A stretch of 64,000 nt of DNA from Adineta steineri (GCA_905250115.1 CAJNOI010000053.1:74617-138616), one strand, 5' to 3'. Positions 45,378 to 57,825 are shown, counted from the stretch's first letter. The notes: generated by a model not told the origin, from the letters alone. Translations and numbers: made by a program.

Positions 45378-46948
45378 CAGAGACCGGCGGGATGCGGTGT
45401 CAGTACTGTACCGTACCGTACCGGGACGAGACGGTATAGGAAAAAAAGAAGTAGGGCGGTACGGTACGGTATGCGGTATGAGAGGGTTATACCGCACTCC
45501 CGCGTCTATATTAAAAGAAGCCTTTTAGCAATGATTTTCGAAAACATCTATTAAATGTTTTTCATTCGCGTTATATGTTAAAATGAATTTAGCAAAGCTA
45601 ACCCTGTCTCAATCTCTTATCCGCAGCTATTTGAATTTCTTATCATTTTGTCGAATATGACCTACACTCATTTGGACCCTTGGAAGTCAGATAAAGATGT
45701 TTGAGAACCATCGTCGTTGTTATATATTAACGACCAATTGATGTCAACAATTGCTGTAGAAGAACGATTTTTATCGTTTGCTTTTTGTTTTTCTCGTAAA
45801 TATTATTGTTAAATGAAACGTGCAATCGTCAAACGATTCAACACTTTTGAGAACGTAATGAAACTTAATATATTATTCTCGAGAATCAAAATTACGAAAA
45901 CTCATGCAATTATTTGCTAACAGTCATTTAGTTTTCTGTTAAGGTCGATATCCATGGTATTTCTGAGAAAAATATTAAGTTTTGCTTCACATAATACCTA
46001 TGGTTTACAACGAGTTCGTACATTTCATACAGCACTACGTTTCTTAACAAACATATAACTGCGAATCAGTTGATCGAAAAACTGTCTCATATTACTCTCA
46101 TCTGAGACTTCATCATCTTCTAAAAATTTGAGTACTGTACATAACCATCCGAAAACTGTTTGATTCCTTAGTTCTTATTTCTGAGAAAGAAAAGATCGAT
46201 TAGTCCAAAAGATATATAAAGATGTGCAACCATTTACTATGACGATGGTTTCGGTCAGATATGGACAAGTCAACGACTTTTTGACCCAAGCCAAGTAAAA
46301 ATCAATAACTGAAAATTTCGAACAGATCAAGTCAAGTTACGTCTCGAAAATCTTCAAATCGAAGTTATAGTTTAAGTTAAGTCGCAAGTCATTTGATTGG
46401 CTTAATTTAACTTGATTCGAGTCGAAAAAGGACTTGACTTGCCACCTTTAGAGCCAATTCACCCTATAAGTTTATTTTATTTTTCTTAATTTAAAACTTT
46501 TGATAATTGTACACCCGAAATTAATACTAAAGTGCATGAAACACTTGTATATATTTATATAATTTTGCACTTAACTTGTCCATGCTTTCTTTCTGTAAAA
46601 TTACGCAACGTTGTGTAACAATTAATAAGTTCATGCGTTCTTGGAATTCCTTTTTTCGTATGCTCTTATAATTCTTTTTATAGTTTGTTGTCAATATCCA
46701 TCGAAAAAGTAATCTATATATGACCCGATAACTCAATAAAACGGATCGTGATATCTTTGGAGAAAACTTAAAAATTTTTTCTGGCGGTACGGTATTTCGC
46801 GAGACGGTATACTTCAGACTCTAGGCGGTAACGGTACGGTACGGTATCGAAAAATTATCAGGTGGTACGGTACGGTACGGTATGATACGAGTGAAAGCGG
46901 TACACGGTACGGGACGGTATGAAATTTTTGCAATACCGCCGGTCTCTG
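45378..46948. mobile_element. Non-autonomous hAT element, 1571 bp
   Basis: Inverted ends CAGAGACCGGCGG at 45378 and at 46948 (complement) are flanked by the 8-bp duplication ATTTGTAA (45370-45377, 46949-46956). Inside both ends are clusters of the 5-bp unit TACGG (GGTACGGTACGGTATG and variants; left 45410-45500, right 46785-46925), inverted to each other, so the ends can pair widely. The 1.2-kb middle is AT-rich and shows no transposase frame; the 69-codon frame at 46527-46736 (minus) is not recognisable. Intact target duplication suggests a fairly recent insertion. Confidence 0.92.
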
Positions 46949-46981
46949 ATTTGTAAGATATTTCTGGTATTTTAATCTACC

Positions 46982-47122
46982 ATGAGTCAATCAACAACAA
47001 CAAATTATCCTAGATTAGATGATTCAGAAATAGAAGGACAAACTCTACGAAAGTTAAATGATGATATTGATAAATTAGACTCCTTAAATGTTCCTGTTAA
47101 TGATGATATAAAAAATTTTTAG
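46982..47122 (+). CDS. Small ORF, 46 aa
   Basis: ATG-to-stop frame starting 26 bp after the hAT target duplication: MSQSTTTNYPRLDDSEIEGQ then acidic helical sequence ending VNDDIKNF. Composition is coding-like (acidic, few hydrophobics). It may be a small protein or a leftover first exon of the B-box/NHL gene 290 bp downstream, whose promoter region the hAT element has entered. Confidence 0.35.
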   Translation: MSQSTTTNYPRLDDSEIEGQTLRKLNDDIDKLDSLNVPVNDDIKNF

Positions 47123-47408
47123 AATGAAAAGAAAGTGTTACATATATACAAGATATATTAATATGGGTCTCAGCACTACTGTTTCGGAGTTTTCCAAATT
47201 CATCCCTGTGTTTTGCGGAAATCTCATGGAGATTAAGCCAATTCTAATAAGCTTTTATGAGTGTAGGCGTGGATTATTTGAGAACTCACTAACAAACATA
47301 CTTTCAATTTTTGTCCAACCATCTTAGGTGTCACATCAGTTTTACTAGTAAGATTTTGTTACAACAAAATTCTTTTTAGATTTCATCTATAAATTTATAT
47401 TCGACGAC

Positions 47409-49393
47409 ATGGCAATGGCAAAAGCAAACAATAAAACACACTGCTTTACATGTAATAAAGAAAAAATAACATATCCTTGTAGAGGATGTTCAAAAGAATT
47501 TTGTTTAATACATTTAACAGAACATCAACAAATGTTAAATGAAGAATTAAATCATATTATTAATGATTGTGACCAATTTAAACAAACAATTAATGAGCAA
47601 AAACAAAATCCACAGAGTCTACAAAAGCTTTCATTAATAAATCAAATTAATCAATGGGAAACAAACTCAATTGAAATAATTCAACAAAAAGCACAAAATT
47701 GTAGAGAAACTGTTAGCACATCTTCAGAAATATTTATTAATGATATTGAAATAAAATTTAATGATTTATCTGAACAAATAAAACAAATTCATAGCGAAAA
47801 TGAATTTAATGAAATTAATTTAAACTATTTAAGAAACCAATTAATAAAAATTACAGAAGAATTATATAATCCATCAAAGATTTCTATTAAAGAAGATTCA
47901 CAACCGTTTATTAATGAAATTTCAATTATTTCATCAAAAAAGTAAGTTTTTAAGAAACTATTTCGAAAAAAAAAATTCAGATTTTCTAATAGTTCATGTT
48001 AAAAAACAATTCAAAATACTATTGATTTATTTGTTAACTAAATCAATAATAATATTATTCATAGAAATAGAAAACTCAGTTTATTTCTATGTAAAAAAAG
48101 AATAACAAAATATGAAACAGTGTATCTAACTAAAAGAAAAATTTATTCAAGGATTCAAAAAATGTTTGATTGATAAAAATAAAATAAAATTATTTTCATA
48201 TTTTTAATAAACAAAATCTTTTCTCTTTTCCAATTTTTCTCTTCTTTTCAAATTAAATATTTATCAGTCTGTCTCACCAATCAACTATCTTTCAATAAAA
48301 ATATTCTTTCTCTTCAAAATTTCGACTTGAAAAATAATAAATTTTAAATATTTTACGTTCGTTTTTAGTAAAAATGTTTTTTCAAAATTCGATTTTAACA
48401 AGAGAACAAAGTCAAAGTTTTGTTCAAAACTAATCTTTTCTTTTTATCAAAATCTTTTATTTTCATCCTTTTTTAGAACCAAAATGGGATAAATGGAATC
48501 AAAATGCCATCACTGTGGCTGGTGGAAATGAAAAAGGAGAAGGATTAAATCAACTCGATCATCCTGAAGGAATGTTTATTGATAGAAAGAACAATCTGTT
48601 TATTGCTGATAATCTGAATCATCGCATTGTTGAATGGAAATATAATGCAAAGCAAGGACAAATCATTGCAGGTGGAAATGGCAAAGGAAGCCAAATGGAT
48701 CAACTGAGTTGTCCAACAGATGTGATTGTTGATGAACAAACTCATTCGATCATCATTGCTGATTTTGAGAACAGACGAGTGATTCAATGGCTGAATCAAA
48801 ATCAACAAATTCTCGTTGAAAATATTGATTGTCGTGGCTTGGCAATCGATAAACATGGATATCTTTATGTTTCTGATTGGGTGAAGAATGAAGTGAGACG
48901 ATGGAAAATGGGTGAATACAATGAAGGAGTTATAGTGGCAGGTGGAAATGGAAAAGGATATAAACTCAAGCAACTCAATTTTCCTAATTTCATCTTTGTT
49001 GATGAAGATCAATCTGTTTATGTAACAGATGAAAACAATCATCGTGTGATGAAATGGAAAAAGAATGCGAGAGAAGGAACAATTGCGGCTGGAGGAAATG
49101 GTCAAGGTGGAAATCTCAAACAACTGAATCATCCTCAAGGAGTAGTTGTTGATGATTTGGGTCAAATCTATGTGGCAGATTTTCAAAATCATCGAGTAAT
49201 GCGTTGGTGTGAAGGAAAAAATGAAGGTGAGATTGTTGTTGGTGGATATAGTGGAGAAAATCAATCAAACCAATTGAATGGTCTCTGTGGTTTATCTTTT
49301 GATGATGAAGGAAATCTTTATGTTGTTGAAGGAAATCTTTATGTTGTTGATCATTCGAATCATCGAATTCAAAAATTTGAAATAATTTCGTGA
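47409..49393 (+). CDS. B-box zinc finger / coiled coil / NHL-repeat protein
   Basis: Two exons, 47409-47941 and 48477-49393. The first encodes a B-box-type zinc finger (CFTCNKEKITYPCRGC, then FCLIHLTEHQQ) and a coiled coil of about 120 residues. The second encodes some six NHL beta-propeller repeats with the motif VAGGNGKG-x6-QL-x2-P-x7-D and ADxxNHRV (for example AAGGNGQGGNLKQLNHPQGV). B-box plus NHL is the TRIM2/TRIM3-like plan without a RING; such proteins bind RNA or protein partners. This form is widespread in bdelloids. Two oddities: exon 1 ends in phase 2 while exon 2 needs phase 1, with the slip at an A6 run at the junction, so either one A is a base-call error or the gene carries a frameshift. 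Also 49307-49327 is duplicated at 49328-49348, repeating GNLYVVE. The intron, 535 bp, is long for this genome. Confidence 0.8.
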
Positions 49394-49636
49394 ATAAAAT
49401 TTTGATTTTATAGCAAATAAATGTTAAATTCTTCGTATTTTGTTGAATTTTACCGAAGAAAAGAAAAGAGTCTTGTAATTTGAATTAAATTAAAACAAAA
49501 ATTGTTTAAAAAGAAGATTTTATATTTGATAAAATTTGAGAATTATTCAAAAATTGAAAAGAAAAGAAGTATTTTATAAAAATTTGATAATAAAAATCGA
49601 ATTTATGAATATGAATAATTTTGAGATTTTAATCAA
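49394..49636. other. 3' flank of NHL gene
   Basis: AT-rich spacer between the stop at 49391-49393 and the fold-back element. Confidence 0.3.
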
Positions 49637-50073
49637 TTTAAATGAAAAAGTAACTAATGTAGTTTTATGTTGAAAATTTTAATTTTATGGAAATTTTCGA
49701 TCTTCTTTCGATCATTATCAACCTTTTACCACAACCTTATGACATGATGTTACAACAAATCTCAATATTATTATTCATATTCATACATTAATGATACATA
49801 GTAGTATTAAACAAATTGAGTATATTTAGCTCGGGAGTGTTTTTAAGAACATTCATGGTTATGGTTATGATGTAAAAGTTAATAATTATTATTATAATTA
49901 TGATGTGTATGACTATTTCTATATATTTGTGTTCATGTTTTCGTGTTCATATATTTATAACAATTTGTCATAAGGTTGTGGTAAAAGGTTGATAATGATC
50001 GAAAGAAGATCGAAGATTTCCATAAAATTAAAATTTTCAACATAAAACTACATTAGTTACTTTTTCATTTAAA
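49637..50073. mobile_element. Fold-back element with 107-bp near-identical arms
   Basis: The left arm 49637-49744 and right arm 49967-50073 are inverse copies of about 107 bases; I see a single clear mismatch (GGAAATTTTCG against GGAAATCTTCG). A loop of about 220 bp, rich in ATT/TAT words, separates them. There is no coding sequence. The near-identity implies recent origin or active arm conversion. A target-site duplication is not clear; ATTTAAATG at both outer ends is palindromic and hides it. Confidence 0.85.
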
Positions 50074-50103
50074 AAAAAATCGAATTGAAATTGAATTTTG
50101 TTC

Positions 50104-50170
50104 TTGAGGGTGAGGATGCGTGTGATTACGTGGAATAAAAAAGCACTTTCATCCACACCCACACCCTCAA
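50104..50170. repeat. Telomere-like hairpin 10
   Basis: TTGAGGGTGAGGATGCGTGT faces CATCCACACCCACACCCTCAA, one of the best-kept terminal pairs in the family. Confidence 0.75.
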
Positions 50171-50307
50171 TTTTCAGAGTTTTGCTTTTGCATATATAGA
50201 ATTTCGAGTTGAATTCATGCATTTTTTCATGTCTCTTAGAAAAATAGGTCGAAATACCCAAAGAAGAAAAATTTTCACAAAAATACTTATTGCGCATAAA
50301 ATAAAGA

Positions 50308-50530
50308 ACGTGATCAAAAGTGAGTCCTGACAAAGCAAATTATTTAACAGAATCAAATAAAAAAGACATGAAACTCATCATGAGTTATTCATTGATGTCT
50401 ATCATTTATTGACGATGATAGTTGATATCTTATTTTCAGTTAAAACACGTCCGTTGATTAATGCAGATTTTCATCAATTCTCTCCTTTCTCTTCATCACG
50501 TTTTTCTTCACTAAAGTCAAAGATTTTTCT
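50308..50530. repeat. Upstream copy of a duplicated 5' flank
   Basis: A segment including GAGTCCTGACAAA, GACATGAAACTCATCATGA, TTATTGACGATGATAGTTGA and TTTTCAGTTAAAACACGT is similar, in the same order and orientation, to 58386-58640. It lies 350 bp before the NHL-receptor start and may include its promoter. Confidence 0.6.
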
Positions 50531-50877
50531 ATAAAATCAAAAAAAAAGAGAAGAATCATGTCGAATTTAAATTCCATTTTGTATTTTCGAGTTTTGAAAA
50601 GAATGAAATTCAATGTAAATTATATCAAATAAAATCATCAATTTTGTTCATTAATCCAATCTAAAATCAATTTTTTATCTTATCTACGATGAAACCTTCT
50701 CTAGAACACTATTTTTTCTCTTTATGTACTATGTTGGAAGAAATGAATGAGAGAAAAAGGCAGATATAACTAAAGAGAAAATCTGCAATGAGTGTCATTC
50801 TGTTTGCATCGAAGGCAGAAGAATTAGAAGAAGATTATTTTATTAGTTAACTAATTTATCGAAACATATCTTGTTGA

Positions 50878-53800
50878 ATGATGTGGAATATGTACGTATT
50901 TATCATTATTCTTCTGTTCATTCTCAACAATGAAACATCAGGTAAATACTTTTCCTTATCACACATTGAAGATCAGCTATTGCACAAAAATGACATTATT
51001 CATTAGAGGTTTTGTTGAACACAAACGAGTCAAATAATAGATAATAATATTTGACAGGAATTTCTATTATATACTCAAAAGTGGGTGTAGGTTTGGATAT
51101 AAGAAGAGCATAACACTCTCATTCACATCCACATTCACCCACATCTACCTCTAATATTCTTTAAATTTTTCTGATTTTAGCTCTCTCATTCAATCAACCA
51201 AAGTTTTCTCCAACAGCCACCTGGAATTCTAATGGAATTATTTTTGCTAATCGATTGATTGTCGGTCAATATCCTAGCGCCGTTTTTGTGAATACAAATA
51301 ACACAATCTATGCCAATAATCTACAAAATAAAACAATTCTAATATGGCACAAAGAGAGTATCAATCCAACAAAGATCACTCATGGTAATTTCACAGGACC
51401 ACGGTCTCTCTTCGTCACATCGAATGGTGATATTTATATTGGTGACAGTGATGGCAAGCAGAATAGTCGAGTACAAAAATGGATAGTAGGAACAAATACG
51501 TTTGCTACAGTGATGAATGTCAGCTCATTATGTACTGGTTTGTTTATTGATATCAATGATACTCTTTACTGTTCAATGTATACTCGTGATCAAGTAGTGA
51601 AAAGATCATTGAGTAGTTCTGTGATGAATTCAAATCTTATTGCTGCTGGAACAGGTATTGGAGGATCAGACTCGAATCAGCTCAATAGTCCTCGTGGAAT
51701 CTTTGTCGATGTGAATTTAGACTTATATGTGACAGATTGTGTAAATGATCGAGTTCAGTTGTTTCAGCCGGGAGAATCAAATGGTATCACAGTAGCTGGA
51801 TATACATCACTAAATCCAACAATTACACTTCGTTGTCCAAGTGGAATTATATTAGATGCTGAGAAATATTTATTCATTGTTGACCAAGGCAATAGTCGTA
51901 TTGTTGGTTCAGGCTTGAATGGTTTTCGATGTTTAGTTGGATGTTATGGACAAGGACCACAATCCAATCGATTGAATCAACCATTTAGTTTGAGTTTTGA
52001 TCATTCTGGAAACATGTTTGTTACTGATACAACAAATCATCGAATTCAAAAATTTTTGTTAATGAACGATTCTTTTGGTAAGTTGAAGAAAAGTTAAATG
52101 AAATGAAGAGATATGGATTGATAAGTAACAAACGATAATAAAGATACTTCAATATAAGAAACGAAAGAAAACAAAAATGGTTGAGAAAGATTAAGTAAAT
52201 CAATGTGTAAAAAAATGTGTCTAAGGAAATGATATATTCAGATTAGACAGAGCCATGTGCCAATCATCTAAAGCAAGTAATCTTCGCTTTTTGTTCAGAT
52301 TAAAGAATAGAGGAAGAAAGAGTTCTGTCTTTGATGAAATGTTATGAAAACTTTTGATGTTTCGTTTCGTGTGTCTCAAAGAACACCTCATCAATGAAAC
52401 AGCTCTTATCGAAATAAAATCTCATCATATCTTTGTCGATATAGTTTTAATATAAATTATTCTATGATTTGACTTCATATCTCATTTCAAAATCAATAAA
52501 AATCATTCCTAAACATCTTTTTCATCAAAAACTTCTTTGAAGAAACTTTATTTTTCTTCTACGAATATATAAATTAACAATTTCATTTCGTTCACAGTAC
52601 GTTCTTCTCTAATATTCTTTCTACTTTTCTCGCTTTTAGCTCTTTCATTTAATCAGCCAAAGTTTTGTTCAACAGCCATTTGGAATTCTAATGGAATTAC
52701 CATTGCTAATCAATCGATTGTTGGTAACAATCCTACCGCCATTTTTGTGAGTAAAAACAATACGATCTACGTCGCTAATAAGGAAAAAGACACAATTCTA
52801 ATATGGCATGAAGAGAGTGTCAATCCAATAAAGATCATTCACAGTAATTTTACAGGACCTCGGTCTCTCTTCGTCACATCGAATGGTGATATTTATATTG
52901 ATGATGGTCAAAGGAATGGTCGAGTACAGAAATGGAGTGCAGAAACAAATACTTTTGACACAGTGATGAATGTCAACTCAACATGTTATGGTTTGTTTGT
53001 TGATGTCAATGATACTCTTTACTGTTCGATGATTGATCATTATCAAGTAGTGAAAAGATCATTAAGTAAATCTGTAATGAATTCAAATCGTATTGCTGCT
53101 GGAACAGGTATTAAAGGATCAGCTTCGAATCAACTCGGAGGTCCTCGTGGAATCTTTGTTGATATAAATTTAGATTTATATGTGACAGACTGTATAAATG
53201 ATCGAGTTCAGTTATTTCAGCCGGGAGAATCAAATGGCATCATAGTGGCTGGAAATGGATCACTAAATCCAACAATTACACTTCGTTGTCCAGGTGGAAT
53301 TATATTAGATGCTGAGAAAAATCTATTCATTGTGGATCTAAGTAATAGTCGCATTGTTGGTTCAGGCTTGAATGGTTTCCGATGTTTAGTTGGATGTTAT
53401 CGAACGGGTTCACAATCCAATCAACTGCATAGTCCATTTAGTTTCAGTTTCGATGGTTCTGAAAATATATTTGTTGTCGATTCATTCAATCATCGAATTC
53501 AAAAATTTAAATATTTAAAAAGATATTGTGGTAAGTTTAAGTATAATCGAATGAGATGATCAGATATGAATGTTGATAGTGAAAAGCTGTATAGTTTTCG
53601 TTAGAAGAATTTAAAATATGAAATTTCAATTGATTATAGATATTCCTCTTTTAAATATTCTCACTCTCAAGATGTGAAGATAATTATCAGATGCGAAAAC
53701 TCATCAAAGATTTTGATTGTAATTCAAAGAATAAGACAGAATTTCGTGGTGCTACGTAGAAACTATCTGAACAACGTAAACAACAAGTAACGCGCGTCGG

Positions 53801-56800
53801 AGCGACTCGCTAGACCCTCGACTGATTGCGCCTAGTATGCTTCCAAAAACAAATTATGGAGATGCACTCTTTTGACTTCTTATACCATAGTTTTTTGAAA
53901 TATCTCTCAATTTTCAGCGTCGTGCCGGGTGTCTCGATGAATCCACCAAAACGTTTTCTAGATCATATATGAGCAGGCCCATGAACAGTGTTATATCCGC
54001 AGCGGCTCGTCGGTCGTCGGCGTCCCTTCGGTCCGCCACTCCCGACTCACCGCCGCTAATCGATGATCCTAACTGCTTTTCATTCTATGCGTCACTCGTC
54101 TATTGTTGTTACATGATTATTTCAGAATAGGCACTCTCTATGTATAGTTTCCCATATAGGGGGCGAGGGAAGCATATCGAGAAACCAATGGTAACATCGA
54201 ATCCCCCGCTCCCAAACACTTACGACTTAGGAATTTGAAAGGTATTCTGATTGAATCTGTTTTGTTGACACCAACGTTCCTTTCACCTCTCTAGACAAAC
54301 AGACAAACGTTTTCTCCAACACCCTCCTTACAGTCAAGAAAAGAAAACAGTCTCACTAATTCATACAACGCATTTAAGGAGTGCGTGGTGTTGGTTGGTA
54401 TGATTATTTTGAAAATCTACATCCTCATCCACCTTTCCACACTATCCATCAAACCCGGAAGCAACTCACACTAACACCCTCATCCATAACCACACTCTCA
54501 AGACCGAATTTTACAGTTTTGTTACTCGCAATTTCTAACTCGTCGGTTTTACCAACCTCGGTGTCTCATTGGACAACAAGTAACGCTCGTCCGACGATTC
54601 GCTTAGTTCTTTTTCGCGGAAATGCATTTTGTTCACATTTTCAAGAAAATAAATCAAACCGTGAAAAATTGATTTTCGATGTTTTTTTGACCTTTCACCC
54701 ACCCACACCCGACCCCTACCCCATAGTCACTCAAAAGACCTCAGATTCGAACTCACCGCATNNNNNNNNNNCCTACCCCATAGTCACTCAAAAGACCTCA
54801 GATTCGAACTCACCGCATCGGAAAACCTCTGGAAATGTGTTTTTCGAAAAATTTAGTTTTCGATGTTTTTTTTACCCTTGACCTTTGACCTTTGACCTTT
54901 GACCCCGTGCAAGCAAGCAACGCATTTTCGTTTTTTTCGTATCACCCTCCTTTCAGTCGAGGGAATATTATGTTTTATTTAATTGATTGCAGAAAAATTC
55001 TCAGTTCAATCTAATAATTTACAAGTTTTTCTCTCTCTCTCTCTTTTCACTAGTCAGATTTTGTTTCGAATTTTTAAATTTCATGTAAAAGTCAAACATT
55101 GTGCTATGCATGTCGATTAAAGAATTTTATTAGATTCTCTTTGATACTGATTGACCTGCATAATGTTTTCTCTTTTCAAAATGTCGGAAAACAAATAATA
55201 CTTGAGAATAAATTCAATTCGCTTCAGATACTTTGTGATTAACAAATAGTTTTTTATCCTTCTGAGCACAAGTTATTAGTTCAACAGGTTAGGGACGTGC
55301 ATTTAAAGTGAATAAAGTATCTTTGTGTACTCACGATAAACTTCAATTGATTTTATTGTTTATTTAGTCAATACATTCTCTGTTTTCCAAAATATCTATT
55401 CATCATCATTGACTAGCAACAATCAAATTTATTACCGAGATTGTGATAAACAAAATTTTTATTATGAATCAATTCAAGTGCAGGTGACCGAAAGTGGTCA
55501 CTACACTTTTCGTGGTAGTGGTGACATCGATCCGTATGGATCTATTTACAAAAACAAATTTAATCCGCTTGATCCCTCGGAAAATTTACTCGATAAACAT
55601 TATGACGGTGGCTCTGTTATTCAGTTTAAACTTGATATTAATCTTGATGTTGACATGATATATGTATTGGTTGTGACAACATATGAATCGAAAGAAACTG
55701 GAAAATTTTCGATCCATATATTTGGTAAAAACAAAGTTATTCTCGAACGTCTTAGTAAGTACATAGATATTTGTGTTATATATTAAATAATTCATGCAAA
55801 ATATACAGTACGTCTTATAAATTCAATTCTATTTTTCATTGTATAGTCAGTGAGATGTTTGGAAACATTTAAGAGCCAGGCACTGAAAAACTAAAGATTA
55901 TCTTTCCATTGCTTAGCACCTTTATGTTTGTTTGAAATACGAACTTCAGAATACTCACTTCGAGAATTTAGGTTTGGTACATTTACTAAACTTTACTTGT
56001 AAATTTAAATGTTCGTAGAAAATTTCAAAGATTGCGCTTTTGTCGATGTTAGATAATAGCATCAAAAATGTATAATTTTTTTGACTTTTTTTTATTGAAT
56101 AGGTACTCCAATAAATATTCAATTAATATATTCATCAAAATTAACTGATAATAGTCCAACATATTATCGAGATTGTCAAGTACCGCAATGCCATTATGAA
56201 ACTTTACAAATTCATGTTAATACAAACGGTTTGTATATTCTTTGGAGTGAAAGTAATATTAATGTATATGGATATATCTACAAAAATGACTTTAATCCTC
56301 TAAAACCATCGGAAAATTTACTACTATCACATGACAGCAAATGTAATGATGAACAATTCAAATTAATCATCAATCTCGAGATCAACACTCGATACGTATT
56401 AGTAGTGACAACACACTATCCTAAGACAATTGGGGATTTCTCCATTTTTATCTCTGGACCGAACAATATCAGTCTGAGTCCTTTTAGTAAGTATTTACAC
56501 GATCTATTCTATAACAAATATGTAGCCTTATAACGCATGCAGAAAGATTTTTTGTACTTTTTAGATTAGTGCACAATTCTTGTTTTTGGTTTTTGAAAAA
56601 AAAACCATCGAGTTATTGTGTTAAATAGTTTTCAAAGTCTTTGGGATTATTGATCTGTTAGAAAAGACATCGGTTTAACGTGAACTGTAGATAGATTTTC
56701 CATCTTTTGAATCTTCATGAATATGCAGTTTTCGAAGGCTCAATCTTGCAAAACTAAAAGTTTCTTCAACAATTTTTTCTATTTGTAGAAATCTTTTACA

Positions 56801-57825
56801 CTAAAGGAATTGGTTTGACTCTCGATGATATTTTACGCAATGAACTTCAGTCGAACACAGTATTGAATAATCAACCATTTTCGATCAAATTAAGCGCGGG
56901 TTTAACAATAATTATGTTTGTCGCAGGATTAATCAATAGTATTCTCTCTTTTATTACATTTCAAAATAAAGATTCTCAACAAGTTGGATGTGGAATGTAT
57001 CTATTAGCATCATCTATTACTTCTCTTTTGGCAACTACTATGCTTATAATCAAATTCTGGTTTGTTGTTCTTACTTATATCAATGGATCCACTAGTCTGT
57101 CTGTTCTTCGTGGAGGTTGCGTATCTATTGAACCAATTCTAAAACTTTTCCTGTACTTGGATGGTTGGCTTAGTGCTTGTGTAGCAATTGAACGAGCAGT
57201 ACTTATTTTTAAAGGAATCAACTTTGATAAAAAAAAGAGCAAATCTATTGCTCGACGAACAATTCTTATTTTACCATTCTGTATTTTTGGTACACTTATT
57301 CACGAGCTCGTTTTTCGCAGATTGTTCGAATATGAAACAGGACCAGAAACGATAGACACGCGTAAGACTAATGAAGATACAATCAAGCGATATGTATCAT
57401 GCATCACTCGTTATTCTTCGTCTGTCCAGGATTACAATACAACCGTTCTATTTTTTCATCTTGTTGGTCCCTTTATTATCAATCTTTTCTCTGCATTGTT
57501 CATTATCTTTGAAGGTGCTCGACAACGATCAGTGGTACGAACTAACCAAAGTTTTAAAGAACATATTCAAGATCAATTCAGTGAACATAAACAATTGATT
57601 ATTAGTCCAATAGTTTTACTCGTTTTATCAATACCTCGTCTTATCATTTCATTACTTCCTGGTTGTGCGAAAACGTCTAAGAACTTGTGGTTGTATCTTG
57701 GAGCATATTTTATTTCTTTTACTCCTTCGATGCTAATTTTTCTTATCTTTGTTGTTCCTTCAGAATTGTATATGAAAGCGTTTAAACAATCGTTCAATCG
57801 TATTCGAAGGCGTACCCCTCCCTAA
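50878..57825 (+). CDS. NHL-ectodomain seven-TM receptor
   Basis: Six exons: 50878-50941, 51181-52077, 52640-53530, 55368-55754, 56103-56486 and 56789-57825. All internal junctions are phase 1 and the frame stays open for 1219 residues. A signal peptide (MMWNMYVFIIILLFIL) is followed by two NHL beta-propellers, one per exon (residues 22-320 and 321-617), closely similar to each other: both hold FTGPRSLFVTSNGDIYI, GGIILDAEK or GIILDAEK, and HRIQKF. Two beta-rich repeats of about 128 residues follow, again one per exon (YYRDCDKQNFYYESIQVQV; YYRDCQVPQCHYETLQIHV; both with YVLVVTT), perhaps PPC/CUB-like. The last exon is a 7TM domain: TM1 SAGLTIIMFVAGLINSILSF, TM3 ending CVAIERA in place of DRY, TM7 SFTPSMLIFLIFVVPSELYM. 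A cell-surface G-protein-coupled receptor with a propeller ectodomain is inferred; the ligand is unknown. The 1.8-kb intron 3 holds foreign-looking DNA. Confidence 0.8.
51076..51150. repeat. Telomere-like hairpin 11 (in intron)
   Basis: AAAAGTGGGTGTAGGTTTGG faces CATCCACATTCACCCACATC inside intron 1 of the NHL receptor. Without it the 239-bp intron would be about 165 bp. Confidence 0.6.
53740..54970. repeat. Compositionally distinct block inside receptor intron 3
   Basis: About 1.2 kb, clearly richer in G and C than the flanks, interrupts the 1.8-kb intron. ACAACAAGTAACGC(G/T)CGTC occurs near 53782 and again near 54578. A 47-bp segment (CCTACCCCATAGTCACTCAA and onward) is present at 54715-54761 and 54772-54818 on either side of a 10-N gap. 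(TGACCTT)n occurs at about 54880-54905. The block looks like a decayed repeat or several insertions. No gene: the 166-codon frame 54381-54881 is Pro/Thr/Ser-rich and crosses the gap. Confidence 0.5.
54762..54771. other. Assembly gap (10 N)
   Basis: The gap sits exactly between two identical 47-bp copies, so it may be an assembly artefact or an unresolved tandem repeat. Confidence 0.9.

Noticed and set aside
45378-46948. TACGG-rich region as a simple satellite
   Set aside because: The 13-bp inverted ends and 8-bp duplication define a hAT element; the TACGG units are part of its ends.
48545-49264. 239-codon minus-strand frame opposite the NHL exon
   Set aside because: Regular repeats of the NHL exon read in antisense; the plus strand carries the recognised propeller motifs.
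54381-54881. 166-codon frame in the receptor intron
   Set aside because: Crosses an N gap and a 47-bp duplication; Pro/Thr/Ser low complexity with no domain.
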